Shown one piece after another: positions 13,401-23,402 of a stretch of DNA of 64,000 nucleotides. The position numbers and the translations under genes were made by a program. The stretch covers positions 534,366 to 598,365 of the forward strand of contig JAUIRK010000087.1 in the NCBI GenBank assembly GCA_030549495.1, in the 5' to 3' direction. The notes under the pieces were generated by a model. That model did no database searches. It saw nothing but the letters and a program-made list of their open reading frames with translations, and was not told where the DNA came from. Origin of the DNA: Nectonema munidae. Lineage: Eukaryota > Nematomorpha > Nectonematoida > Nectonematidae. Each line of letters starts with the position of its first letter. Position 1 is the stretch's first letter.

Positions 13401-13991
13401 TTAAAATTCTATTCTTTTAGCTGTTCTTAATATCAAGGTCCTTTTGTCTTCAAATTCTGAGTAATGTAACAAATAATTGTAACGATTCGTATTCGTTGAT
13501 CATGAGTACATGAAGGCAACCGTCTTAAATTTCTAATCAAATTGCACAAATTTATAAGCTTTGTCCCGGCTCTATGCCAGATGCTTCTGTCGAGAAAAAC
13601 ACAGAGGATAGTTTTTTAATTGTAATTAATATGAATATTCAAAATAGTCTTTATGCTGTAAGCCCAGTTGTGTTAAAATCTGGCTTGTTGGATTCAGGTT
13701 CTTATATGATGATGCAATATGTATTATACCTGTTTGTTTAAGGCGAACAGTCAACGTTGTAAGAACTTGATTGAAGAGTTCACGGAAATCAGCTCAATGC
13801 TTAGCACAGCAATCAACTTTACAGACACAGCGAAGGGTCTTTTTGAGAAGTGCGCCCAAGGCAGCACTGCTAGCGACAACAACTCCTCGTATTTCCGTGA
13901 TGCGCTGGATAATGACGATGGCTCAAATGCTTCCGGCCACCTCTATTCCTATAAGCTCAAAAAGAAGGCACCCACGATGTCGCGTGCATAG
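4268..13991 (+). CDS. SAP130: SAP130-like SIN3/HDAC corepressor subunit, C-terminal exons (gene span)
   Basis: This is the visible 3' part of a spliced gene. Exons are 4268-4446, 5956-6366, 7701-8027, 9221-9570, 10802-10873 (weak), 10968-11114 and 13743-13991. The codon left open at each donor is completed at the next acceptor, so phases agree throughout. SAP130 is a nuclear scaffold of the SIN3A histone deacetylase complex. From memory, three parts match vertebrate SAP130. ASPRKKPRKQ starts exon 2. In exon 4, FVDADGVKW followed by RPFISNLLNFYHASW matches YIDEEGVRY...RPPITLLRHYRNPW. In the last exon, NSQRCKNLIEEFTEI matches NMQRCKLVMDQISEA. The N-terminal exons lie upstream of the window or were not found. 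An AATAAA follows at 14209. The last intron holds three transposons. Confidence 0.72.
5084..5101. repeat. (GT)n microsatellite
   Basis: Nine GT units inside a SAP130-like intron. No function inferred. Confidence 0.9.
5956..6366 (+). CDS. SAP130: SAP130-like exon 2
   Basis: Acceptor tctccag, donor gtaaac. The reading frame opens with ASPRKKPRKQN, close to the ASPRKKPRKQQ motif I recall just before the conserved C-terminal region of vertebrate SAP130. An Asn/Ser/Asp-rich tail with a Glu-Arg-rich patch follows. Phase is 1 at both ends (an upstream C completes a Gln codon, and a final A passes on). Confidence 0.72.
7701..8027 (+). CDS. SAP130: SAP130-like exon 3 (basic then acidic linker)
   Basis: Acceptor cattttag, donor gtattg. 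It encodes a Lys/Ser-rich segment (RSPQGKRKKLSS, then KKILTLKRSQRIKKKVSS with a serine run). A short acidic cluster DEYDDQEDEDEP follows, which looks like a nuclear, disordered linker. The base A left by the previous donor plus TG makes the first codon, and a final G is passed on. No recognised domain. Confidence 0.62.
9221..9570 (+). CDS. SAP130: SAP130-like exon 4, conserved C-terminal block
   Basis: Acceptor aatatcctag, donor gtaagt. It begins EESFVDADGVKW, then RRPFISNLLNFYHASW and FLSPEDVKAF. These align with the conserved SAP130 run EYIDEEGVRY...RPPITLLRHYRNPW...FQRYSDVR. After a Ser/Asn/Lys-rich insert the exon ends SSKLRMLASQFNQF, matching GWKVHLCAAQLLQL of the family. This is the strongest single piece of evidence for the gene's identity. 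It ends in phase 0. Confidence 0.76.
10802..10873 (+). CDS. SAP130: Candidate small SAP130-like exon (weak donor)
   Basis: A 72-base, phase 0-0 open segment between acceptor ttggttcaag and a weak donor cag/gttcta. The encoded piece ends VDVNAVQEQ, which could fill the short helical stretch after the AAQLLQL-like end of the previous exon. The donor is non-consensus. A better pyrimidine tract just inside the segment would break the phase. The gene also reads in frame if this exon is skipped. Confidence 0.35.
10968..11114 (+). CDS. SAP130: SAP130-like exon 6, acidic helical segment
   Basis: Acceptor ttattttcag, donor gtaagt; 49 codons, phase 0 at both ends. It encodes a helical, acidic segment (NEVCTENHLEDLNAIL, then HREEEEKDM) ending NDIIDKIL. 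Joined in phase to the last exon, this gives the equivalent of INELIQGNMQRCK in vertebrate SAP130. Confidence 0.68.
11220..12459 (-). mobile_element. hAT-family DNA transposon, internally reduced
   Basis: The ends are TAGGGATGTCAACTGTCA and its complement ending in CATCCCAA, a near-perfect terminal inverted repeat of about 16-18 bp. The flanks are GTGCCAAA (11212-11219) and GTGCCAAC (12460-12467), an 8-bp target duplication with one mismatch, as hAT elements make. On the minus strand a BED-like zinc finger is readable around 11990-11890 (HCDHFKNTKGVKRHMDKFD). Further on come FDKLIARWTGTALRPFSIAE (about 11800-11740), as in BED/hAT transposases, but the catalytic and dimerisation parts are absent. 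It sits in the last intron of the SAP130-like gene. About 1.24 kb; non-autonomous. Confidence 0.78.
12631..12767. mobile_element. piggyBac-type MITE (137 bp, perfect TIRs)
   Basis: The element starts TTAACCCATTAAGT and ends with the exact complement ACTTAATGGGTTAA. TTAA lies at both ends and CCC/GGG comes next, the hallmark of piggyBac insertions. A small hairpin-like word TCCCATTTGGGA lies about 22 bp inside the left end. It has no coding capacity. It sits beside a MULE fossil in the SAP130-like last intron. Confidence 0.82.
12770..13330 (-). pseudogene. MULE transposase fossil, C-terminal part
   Basis: The minus strand reads VQFPETGPKRKIQKFDFQKH, then FGLL.RFLYRRAMLDIVLN, MHARTSNELHSRNSTVEAW, and finally INQIIADLATETRRKKY. 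These correspond in order to the C-terminal part of MULE transposases from animals (QELGLKxKY..., then DLPRTNNSVEGWHxxF..., then INQIIxDLxxG). In-frame stops are present, so it is dead. The N-terminal part is not visible. The MITE at 12631-12767 abuts its 3' end. Confidence 0.62.
13743..13991 (+). CDS. SAP130: SAP130-like terminal exon
   Basis: Acceptor ttgtttaag, stop TAG at 13989-13991. It starts ANSQRCKNLIEEFTEISS and continues with a helical segment (TDTAKGLFEKC). This matches the family's terminal helices (NMQRCKLVMDQISEARD...VLKLLNKNG). It then ends in an acidic/Ser-Gly spacer and a basic tail (KLKKKAPTMSRA), as family members end in Lys-rich residues. Confidence 0.74.
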   Translation, partial: ANSQRCKNLIEEFTEISSMLSTAINFTDTAKGLFEKCAQGSTASDNNSSYFRDALDNDDGSNASGHLYSYKLKKKAPTMSRA

Positions 13992-14208
13992 GAAACATCC
14001 TTCGTGTTCGCTCAAGGTCACTTCACAATCATCCTAAGCGCATTCTCGCATACACACCCATTGCGCGATAGAAGAACGCGGGTGTGAGAGTGGCCCCAAA
14101 TTGTTCTCTGTTAAAATTATGAATATTTATCCAAAACTTCTAACCCACAGAGTAAATTTATGAATATGTGTATAATTTATTATAGTTTTTGTGAAAATTT
14201 ATGACAAT

Positions 14209-14214
14209 AATAAA
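14209..14214 (+). terminator. Candidate poly(A) signal of SAP130-like gene
   Basis: AATAAA about 220 bases after the stop codon at 13991, in AT-rich 3' sequence. Cleavage site not determined. Confidence 0.5.
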
Positions 14215-16550
14215 ATGTTTATATATCTTCAAAGCGTTTCCTTCTTCCTGCTTCATCAGAATTGATCCTGATTAACAGAATTGCATTTTAAATGCTTTTA
14301 TTTTAGTTTAGATAAAAAGATTATAGGCAATAATTTGGAATCTTGTTAAAGACAATGAAAGAAAGACACTAAATTATGTTCAAATACAAATCAATAAAAT
14401 GTAATAACTTTTGTTGAAGAAAAATAGATCAAATATTTTACGTTGCAACATCATTAGTTATATGGATTAAAATCTAACTAGTTAGTTTACATAATTTAAA
14501 GTATCCAACCGAAAAGTTAATGTTTCATAATTTTAAATTATAAATAGGCGAAGCCATAATCAGTGTTAAACATTATCATAAATTGAGTTGCGATCCTAAA
14601 ATTACAAATTTGTGGATTCGAATTTGCAAATCAATTGAATTCAATTCAAGTGTCTTAGTCCTTTCCGAATACATCTATATGCAGAGGGGAATTTTGAAAA
14701 TTGATTAAAACAATAAACTCAAAAAATAATTTCAGAAAAATTATAAAATTTTATATAATGACATCTACACATCTTTTCATTTTGATATGCCACAAAAGCG
14801 ACAAACAGATTAAATATTTTCATTTTTTTTTCAGATAATGTTGGGAAGTATGTTTAACTACTTTTTTCCTTATTTTCTTGAAAAAAGAATCCTAATTCTC
14901 TGGGAAAATAAAATTTACTGCACTGGTCGGGAGGATTCATTTCAATAAGAAGTTTGATTGGGGTAATTGACGCAGATGATACCGAAATTTCTTCATTAGA
15001 GTTTTCTATCCAATGCAATCTTTCATTATTAATACTTTTTAGTTTGAGTTTCGACAAAAGCAAATTGATTTTTTCATCTGAAAATTTTCTCAATCATATA
15101 AATAGAAAGTTTATTTTCAATAATCACACCATCGTTATTGTATACATAATTATCGCCTGTTTCTTCTTCGTTCGGGTCCGTATTTTTCTTTCTCTATCAG
15201 ACCCTTAATTCTTCTCAGTCTATCTTTATCTAATGCCTTTTTTTTAACATGTTCTTCAAGCAGGTCGACTTGAATATTTTTGTTCCATCTATGTAAATTG
15301 TAGGGTCATAATTTCAAATCAATGAGCGGAAGGAAAATGTCTTTTTTTGTTTTTTATCTTGAATAGGCTATTTATTTTTTGTTGTGGGAATGAGGTGAGT
15401 GCTGTATAGATAAAGATAAAGTGATATGAGCACTAACTATCTTTTATTTCACAACAACCAAATGAAATATTTTTCAAACTCGTTCGCATGTTGCTCACAT
15501 AAACCGTATCACAGATTATTATCTTTCGGATTTTATGAAATCGTAGGCTCCAAGTATGTTCATCAATTTACAGCGACACAGCGTAAATTCTTTTCAATTC
15601 GAAATTCTTTCTTAGACATTCTTCAGCAGAATTTTTCACAGAGGACACAATTGACTTGTAGTTTTTACACATTCTATAAACTGTAGACACACTCGGAAAT
15701 ACGCATTGATATTTTTCAATATTTTTTAAATATAGATTCCAAAATTATATTAAGTCTAGGAATATTATTTTCTGATAGTGCTAATAAAAATCGTTGATAT
15801 AAGGTTAGAGTAGAGTTGATGTTTGAAACTTTACGATTATTTTCCAAAAGTTGTAGACGTAAGGATCTTTTTACCCTTTTTGAGAAAAGTCTAATTGATT
15901 ACAAAGTTGAAAATGCGATAAAGCAGAATAATTGAAACTCATCAGTTCTCAATGAGTTTCATAAATTTTGAGTGGTATTTTAAATCTTTACATTTTTCAT
16001 TAACTTCATCTCCTGCATTTTCAGTAGTTAAAATATAGCTAACTTTGTTGTGAACATCTAATACAATGAAAGTTTTTATTTTCATATACCACATCTAAAT
16101 CTTCAATTTTGTGTAAAGATACGTTCTGGCAGCTTCAATATAATGGAATTCAAATTCGGATTTTCAAATATAATGCCTTACCTTCTGTTGGAAATAATTA
16201 GATTGAAATGATCTTTTTCTCTGGGTTTCATAATGGATCCCTCGTTTTCTTCTTTTTTTATGCAAATATTTTAACAAAAAGTTCAGCCGTTTTTTTTTAA
16301 TTATCACAGGTCAACACTAAATTTGCTGACTAACTTTTTTGACTCTTTTCTATTGTTTTAATAATAACTTCCTTTTGAGTGCTTTTATTTTTTTCATATT
16401 GCTTCAAAAAATTTTTGAGCATATTAATTTTGAGGTTGCTATATATGATTATTAATGTTTTGGTTATAAAAGTATATACAAAAACATATACTTTTAAAAC
16501 AATGAAAAAATACGTAAATTTTATTTGAATTAGCTTTTTATAACGAATTT
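14215..16550. other. AT-rich stretch with possible decayed minus-strand coding
   Basis: No host exon found. On the minus strand, broken open pieces look protein-like around 15093-14854 and 15800-15480 (for example VSTVYRMCKNYKSIVSS and LRKNFELKRIYAVSL). They carry stops and I cannot assign them to a family. They may be the distal part of the transposon whose fossil lies at 16560-16960. Confidence 0.3.
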
Positions 16551-16559
16551 TCTTTTATG

Positions 16560-16960
16560 TTATTTTCCAGAAAATTTAGCTTTTATATCGTCTCTTTGAA
16601 TACTCCAACACTAGTCTGCCACTATTTTTTCATTCCACCTACCTTGATATCTTTTTTCCGTGCTCGTCACTTTAAGCTCCAAGATTTTCAGGAATGAAAA
16701 TGTAACTTCGCGCTCATTGCAGCCTAAATTGCAAAAACTTTCTATTAAAATTTCAACCAAACTTACATAATTTTCATCTTTTCTATTTCCCAAAAAACCA
16801 TCAATAAGAGCTACAAATGCCTTCCATGTTTTTTTCACTCATCTTTTTTGTGTTCATGAAACCAGTTTCTACTACACTTGATAAGTTTTCTAATTTCAAG
16901 CACAAATGAACTTCTCAATGAAAATTTCAAGCAATCCTTTACTTTTTTAAGCATAATACG
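16560..16960 (-). pseudogene. Fossil of an unclassified transposon-borne ORF family
   Basis: Minus-strand frames read in order LENLSSVVETGFMNTKKMSE, then TWKAFVALIDGFLGNRKDEN, IESFCNLGCN, IPENLGA.SDEHG, and EKRYQGRWNEKIVAD.CWSI. I recall this order (FLGN...NY.ELV, LGC, FFPENLG.VSDEHGERFHQD, MEKRYQGRWN, ADYCW) from a repeated family of uncharacterised proteins in invertebrate genomes that behave like mobile elements. Frame changes and stops show it is broken. Its class is unknown to me. Confidence 0.5.
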
Positions 16961-17015
16961 AGCATATAGCCTTACGGCTGAAAGTGCTTTGATATCTCAA
17001 ACCAACCAACCAACC
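16948..17015 (+). repeat. SINE 3' end with (CCAA)n tail
   Basis: TAAGCATAATACGAGCATAT, AGCCTTACGGCTGAAAGTGC and TTTGATATCTC run straight into (AACC)n. This is the same 3' end as the complete SINE on the minus strand at 55897-56079, differing at a few positions. The tRNA-like head is missing, so the copy is 5' truncated. Confidence 0.75.
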
Positions 17016-17019
17016 ATGT

Positions 17020-18190
17020 CTTTTGGGTGTTAGTGTCATTTAAATTACTCGAAACTTTCAAATATTTTTAGGTTACATTAAAATTAAACTTAAATTATGT
17101 CTAAGAAATAAAAAATATCTCTGATCTAATAAATATAATATAAGTTTAATTTTGTTTGTAATCTCTTAAAAAATTTTGTTGTGATAGCCGAATTTAGTGA
17201 TTGTTAATTCTATTTTATTTTATCTTTTAGGGTCAATTGACCATGTTCTAGAGTTAATCCAAATAAATATATATAGCAAAATACTTTCAAATGTATATGA
17301 TACTATACTACATTTAAGTATTGATACCAATTCAATTTTATAGTGAAAACTATTTCCACCTACCCCCTTGAGTATAGTTTTCTACATTCTGCCACCCCTC
17401 CTAGCAGCACTAAAAACTATCATACTCGATAGTGTTTTACTTTTCCCAATTTCCTTGAAATAATTTCCACATACTTCAATAAATAATCATGGAAAAAGGA
17501 AAAATTTACTTACTGTAAAGATTTGAAGATTGAACATGAATTTTTCATCTGAACCAACTAATAGTTATAAGAATGAAAGCGAATAATTTAGGGAAAATAT
17601 TTTTATTGATTATTATTTAAACTTTTACCAGAAAGAGACAATTAAAGCATGTAAGTTATCGTTAAATGTTAGACAATAGCTGGAGGGTATCATTAGGAAA
17701 CAATGAGTGTTCAAAATATGTGTTAACAGTAACAATATGTAATGTTAGTAAAGTATCCGCATATTACTTACTATATGTGAAAGCAAAGACTAATAAATGT
17801 ATAGGTGTACCAATAGAAATCAATTCATAAATTGACTGTGATAAATAGGTAAAATTTCTATTTTTAATTGAAAACACCACTTCATATAAAACTAAATTTT
17901 GTACTTCAGTTTTTTGTTAAATACGTTCATGTGTTCAGTAATTTTATACCCAAACATTTTAATCTGAAATTTTTTAGATTTCATTTTTTGTTCGCGTTAA
18001 TTTTGCTTTTGTGTTATTGTAGTCTTTGGTTCACTTTTTGCCCTACACATCCAACGCATGCTCCACTACAACTTTTGCATTTAATTTGATATTACATTTT
18101 TTGAGTTTAAAACACTTTCATTATTGTTATTGGAAAAAGACTTTAAAGATCTACTAGGTGTCGCGATTACACTTATAATGTAAGAAGACA
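17020..18190. other. AT-rich noncoding stretch
   Basis: I see no exon, RNA gene or recognisable repeat apart from the SINE tail at its left edge. A diverged repeat of the word AAAACTAT..CTCGATAG-like sequence near 17345-17440 was not resolved further. Confidence 0.4.
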
Positions 18191-18905
18191 AAATGTTCTA
18201 TATCCTTTGAAAATATGGTTGTATACAAGGTAAATTTATTACTGACTTTTTAGGATTATTTTCATGAGTAAAATATTTAGCATCCGAATAGTCATTAAAT
18301 ACCGTAATTTTGAACTTTAAATTGTTATTCTTGCTTCTATTAACTAAAGTATCTAGGAAGACAAAATTTGAGTTGAACTCTACTTCATAAGTGAACTTAA
18401 TGTAAATGCATAAATTATTCACCCTCAAATAGATTCTGGGAAAGTTGGAAAAAGCTTTATAAAGAAATTTGTTTAATTCAGACTCAGCTTTTTAGGGGGA
18501 TCTTGTTTCTGATTTAAAACTTTATAAAAATAAAATTATCTGAGCGTATATCTTTTGCTTTATCTACATAAGCTCTTCTCTCAAGTTTATCGAAACAATG
18601 GCCTTTGTCAGCTGCAGTAACAAAAGTATTCTTGTCTTTCTTCAAAGAATTAAGTTTTTTTAACTCAAATTTGTTAAGATTTTGCTTCTTTTTGTATACA
18701 GTCTTTTTATTTAAAATTTGACTTCGTGTCTGATTTTAACCTCTTCCATCTTTCTGATATTTTTTTTGATGTTGCAAATGACATCCATATTTTTCACAGT
18801 GTCCGTTGTCGGAACAACTGTGTGACCACTCTGAAGAATAGTTTTTTCTTTCTTTGTTTTTAAAAATAAGTTTTTAGCCCATTTGTTTCTATCTATCGCC
18901 ATTTT
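18190..18905 (-). pseudogene. Penelope-like retroelement fossil (reverse transcriptase piece)
   Basis: Reading the minus strand from about 18660, LNSLKKDKNTFVTAADKGHC matches the LKxDxdIVIlpADKG motif near the N-terminus of Penelope-like reverse transcriptases. Further on, about 18400-18200, FTYEVEFNSNFVFLDTLVNR is followed by VFNDYSDAKYF. This matches FTxExExnxxLpFLDvlvtR...VYRKpTxTdrYl. The piece between the two blocks is largely missing, including the catalytic box. No GIY-YIG domain or terminal repeats were seen. Old and broken. Confidence 0.66.
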
Positions 18906-18999
18906 CTTTTCTTCATGGTCGTTTGAAACTTTTTAGTTTGTTTTTTATCATATTCACTTTTTTTCTCCAAAAGCATTTGTCTGCGCTTAGAATGAATTG

Positions 19000-19670
19000 C
19001 ATCAAGAAGTTGTGAAAATTCAATTTTTGCAAGTTGGCTTTTATAAATACCAAATACTATGAAGATGCTACAAAGGGAGAGAGAAAACTAAAGGTTCGAA
19101 TAAAAAATTAGTATACCATGAATTTACCAAAGCAAGCACAATAAAATATTTTTACAAGAATCAAAAACACATGAAATCAGTTGCTGGAGCTATTTTCTGT
19201 TTTTAATTTTTTATGCAAATCATGAAAGATTACTTTTATTAGATTTTTTGCACTTTATGGTAAGATAAAAAGCAAAAATAAAAAAGAAAAGCTAGTTCTC
19301 TACTAAACAAAGTGGAATTACAAAAAGAAAAGAGATGAAAAGTAAATATAAAAAGATAAAAAAAGAACAAAATTAGAAGAATAGAAATTCCAAAATGAAG
19401 AAAAAGAAAAGAACAAAAGATTCAACAAAATCGAACAAGTATAATAAGATAAATTCAAGTAAAAAGTAGTTCCTATTGCATGGGTGGAAGTGTGGGGAAA
19501 ACAGGCAATCATGAGTGTGAATTCTGGTTCACATGATTATAACAATAATTTATATACAAAAAATATAGTTTATCCACACATTTTTCGTTGAAATTTTTTC
19601 AATATATTTTTTATAAATAAAATTATTGTTATGATATCCTTCATGGTGAGTATCTATATTATTCAGACAA
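19000..19670. other. Noncoding spacer between Penelope-like and pogo-like fossils
   Basis: A/T-rich, with purine runs (GAAAAGAAAAG type) near 19310-19430. The word GAGTGTGAATTCTGG..TCACATGAT at about 19509-19535 recurs with small changes at about 21688-21715, on either side of the pogo-like fossil. It might mark an old insertion but is not a clean inverted repeat. No gene seen. Confidence 0.3.
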
Positions 19671-19674
19671 ATTA

Positions 19675-20930
19675 TTACGTGTCTTCAATTGAATGAGGAG
19701 AGGAATGACAAAAGCAAGAAGAAGAACACGGATGGATAAGGATTATGAAAAGCTCATCTTCTGTTCCGTCCATAGCATTTGAGATTGAGCAACCTTTAAA
19801 TGAATTTATAATGATGCTAGGTTTTAACTCATCCCATGCTTCTTTGACCCATTGAGCCACAGTTATTAAATCAGAAGCACGAGTGCGACCACCTTTTGTG
19901 TATGATTTTTTTCCATGTTGCATCCATTCTTGCCATTTTGTTTTGAGGAGTGACTTCATAGGATGATTAATTCCTACGTCTATGGGCTGAAGTATTGACG
20001 TCATACCTCCTGGAATGACAATAACATCTGTTTTGTGATGTTTATGTAAATGCTTTAGAAATTGGAGATTTCTATGACACCTAAAAGCATCAAGAATAAG
20101 CAAGATAGTTTTATTTTTTAGCAACCCTCCAACACGTTTTGCCCATACAACATCGGCCCAATCTTTCATTAATTCATCATTCATCCATCCCTTTGATTGG
20201 AAGCGCACGATAACACCACTTGGAAACTTAGTTGCCTTAGGTGCTTTTTTCTTTTGAATACAATATAAGGGGGAAGTTTTGTGCCATCAGACATGCATGT
20301 CAGCATCACTGTAAATCTGCTTTTTTCGTGACCTGTAGAAAGAATGGCTATGTTAGACGCGCCTTTTTTTCAATAGTAGACTATCATAGTATAACTTGAC
20401 GGGATATCAAAGGTAAGAGGCGTTTGATCAGCATTACCAATTAATGACGAAGGTGGGTTCAGTTCTTTACGTCGCTTGATGAGAGAAATCGTTGAAATGC
20501 TGTAATCTTTTGTTCGTAGTCATCAGGTAGTTTTTGCGCGATATGGCTTCTCCAAGGCATCGATAACTTGTGACGCGCCATAAACCTATAACACCAGTTA
20601 CTTGAGGCCTTAAAATTCTTCATTAGCAATTGATTTTGCTTTAATGCGTACTTGAATTGTGTTCAATGCAAAACCCTTTTCACGAGACTCAGCAATATGC
20701 TCGACTAACTGTTTTTACATTTCTGGGTAATAAGTTGCTGCACCTCTGTTAGCGCGTTTTTTTCTAGGCATTTTACTCAACATAGCTTTATTTTTTTCTC
20801 CACATCCTTGTATTGCTTTCATTTAATGTAAATTTACGTGCAGCAGGCCTATTACTGTTCAATTCCGCATATTCAATGACTTGAAGTTTAAAAGAACTAT
20901 CGTAGAAGGCATGATAACTTTCAAGATAAA
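19675..20930 (-). pseudogene. pogo/jerky-type transposase fossil
   Basis: The minus strand gives an N-terminal psq/CENP-B-like HTH from about 20920 (YDSSFKLQVIEYAELNSNRP, then ARKFTLNES and MWRKK). A second HTH piece follows (MPRKKRANRGAA...LVEHIAESREKGFALNTIQV). The longest open part, 20208-19675, has the DDE core: KGWMNDELMKDWADVVW, ILLILDAFRCHR and PGGMTSILQPIDVGINHPMK. These are the typical pogo-superfamily D, D and QPLDV-like motifs. Stops and frame changes separate the parts, so it is non-functional. Conserved aspartates in the LILDAFRCH block remain. Confidence 0.8.
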
Positions 20931-21269
20931 AAAAAGCAAAAATGAATGATGAACCTCTTCTTAGACTGCCTGATTATCCCCACACACGCAACCGGAAATT
21001 ATGCACTTATTGTACTTTCTATGTACTTCTTATCGTACACTCTACCAATATACCCTCAGAGCTGATAATAATAATACTGCTGTCTCATGTACGTGTTGTA
21101 TGGGTAAATATACATTTATGCATTATTGTAACTACGTCTATGCTTTATATGAGTCAAATTTTTTTCAGTGTGTGATCTATGATAGAATTTTTCTCTCTAT
21201 CAAAATGTCGATGCGTATTATACATAGATAGATATAGGGAATTTCGTTCTTTTTTAAAAACTAAATAAT

Positions 21270-21316
21270 AAGAGCGTATATTTATACACGGGTGCGCACT
21301 ATACGTGGGGAAATAC
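21270..21316. mobile_element. Probable terminal repeat of the pogo-like element
   Basis: TATACACGGGTGCGCACTAT followed by ACGTGGGGAAATACGGTA resembles the ends of pogo-superfamily elements (on the other strand, TACCGTATTTCCCCACGTAT). It lies upstream of the transposase N-terminus, as expected. The opposite end was not found near 19.6 kb. Confidence 0.45.
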
Positions 21317-21760
21317 GGTAAGTCGAAGTATGCGAATGGCTTTGCCATCTCACGGAAATGAGCGACCTTGCCTTGCACAGCTTGTCGACTGCTCGGAGAC
21401 TAAATCAGCACCCAATCAAGCAGAACTGAATTAGGAGGGTGAGTGGACACCCTGCAGGACCAAAAACATGACCTGTCAAAGAGCGCATGAACTCGCTACG
21501 AGCGTCCGCCCATTCACATGTGGAAATAAGATGGCGACACCAGAGTGTTTAATCCTATGGAGACTTTTAATCTTTTAGCCAAACATCCATTGAACAAACA
21601 AAGTGGAGAGAGCTGTCCATAAGAACAAAGTACACCTCCAGCCTATTGGCTAAGGATGAAACCATCATCTTAAATCAGGCCACAATGAGTGTGAAATTTC
21701 TGGCTCACATGATACCCCGCCTTTGAGTGGATAATACCTCGACCGGCTATCTTATTCTTA
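21317..21760. other. GC-richer noncoding island
   Basis: Clearly richer in G+C than its surroundings (for example GGGTGAGTGGACACCCTGCA). Translations in all frames are interrupted and I recognise no repeat or RNA. It may be an insertion of unknown type or the remnant of an element next to the pogo-like fossil. Confidence 0.3.
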
Positions 21761-22629
21761 TAATAATAAGCAAATGTCTGTGTGTGTGTCTAAACTGGAA
21801 GCATTTTGATTAGTTGAAATTATTTTATATATTTGTTTTGTGTGCATGCAATTTAACTGTTTTTGATTGATTTTCAAAAAAAAAAGCATGACCATTTCTG
21901 CTGTTTATTTCGTTTGAAAATCAATGAAAACTTGTCAAAAAGGAGAATTGTTAATGCAATAGAAGTAATGTTTTTTGATGAAAATCAATATAAATAGCAG
22001 GTCCCGTGGTTTTTCTTATCTTACTCTACCAATGATCCTATGTTTTGAGGGTAGCAAATATTGCTAGCGTTTGATGATATACTAACTACGTTGATCGGTT
22101 ATTGATTTTTAGCATAGTTGTATCTATTCAGTGTATTTTTCAGCTACTAGATTTTTACATACTTGTTTCTATAACTCCTCAAAGCACTACAACATTAACA
22201 ATATAAAAGCATTTTACGAGCTACTATTTGATTTTTCTTATGCTCACGCCTTCTCATTTCAATGTGAAAAACATGTACGATGTTATTTTTAAAATTATTT
22301 TAAATTTGAAGGATATTTTTAGCGAGAAATTTATCATTAATCAAAAATTTAATAGTAATAAACGAATTTTTTTGTTTGAATTTTTTAAGAAAATTGAATA
22401 TTTTCACGAATTTGTTTTTGAAGTGACCGTCGTAATAAAAATATATTTTATTTAAAATATGAAAGTATTTTTATGAGATAATTTTCATGCATGTAACTAA
22501 TTCTATTTCCACTTTGACGCATTCTTCAAAGTAATGGTCAAAAGTTAGCCAAAAATGGTAACAGCATGGTCAATTTAGTTTTAAAATATTTTATTTAAAA
22601 AGTGAATAAATGTTTTTTAAACAAAATTT

Positions 22630-22870
22630 TCACGCGAAACTACCAAATTTGATCCACATTTTCACATTCTAATTACGAAAACTGAGTCGAAAAATGAAAT
22701 CAAAATGGAGATCTAATATAAAATATATATTTAAATGAGATTGATGATAATTACATATGGTATGATTTGAAGGAGAATAATTTCAGACGTAAACCGCAAA
22801 ATTGATTCCTACTCTTGGATACTTTGACACACTAATTGCAAAAATTGGGTAAGTCTTCTTTTTTACTTTC
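22630..22870 (+). repeat. Diverged copy of the 145-bp repeat found at 52.4-54.2 kb
   Basis: It holds AACTGAGTCGAAAAATGAAA near 22680, AAAATATATATTTAAATGAG near 22717 and GACGTAAACCGCAAAATTGA near 22787, in the same order as the tandem unit at 52430-54190. About one and a half units are present. It shows that this satellite-like unit is dispersed and not confined to the large element. Confidence 0.6.
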
Positions 22871-23402
22871 TTTAAAAGAGGCACTAAAATCTAAAAGTGA
22901 TAACACCTACTTACAAAGATATGAATTCAGACTTCGTAAATTGGAGAGATTTATTTTTGATAAGTTTTAAAGCTTTCCTGGGCTTTTCCTAAATTTTTAT
23001 AAAATTTTGTTGTTCTTAAGAAATAATAAGGTAAAAGTAAACATTATATTTATCTCAAAAAGCTTTACCTGTAAACTAGGTAATTATTTTTTTTATCACT
23101 GGGAAAATGTATACTCATTTTTTAAAAATGATTTTTAGTTTTGATAGTTTATTAAATTTTAATTATAGTAAAATTGTTTTAGTGAAAACCGAAAAGTGCA
23201 TACGTCACTTCTTATACACATATTTTTTTTCTAGCTTTGAATGGACTAATACTATTTCCCATCGCGCAATCATATTCTTCTTTATATGATAATTTTATCT
23301 TAAAATGGATTTTTAATTAACTTAAATTAAAAACATTTTTGAGAATTAATGCTGCATAAGTTTTTTCAAACTCATATCAATTATATATAATAGTATTATG
23401 AC

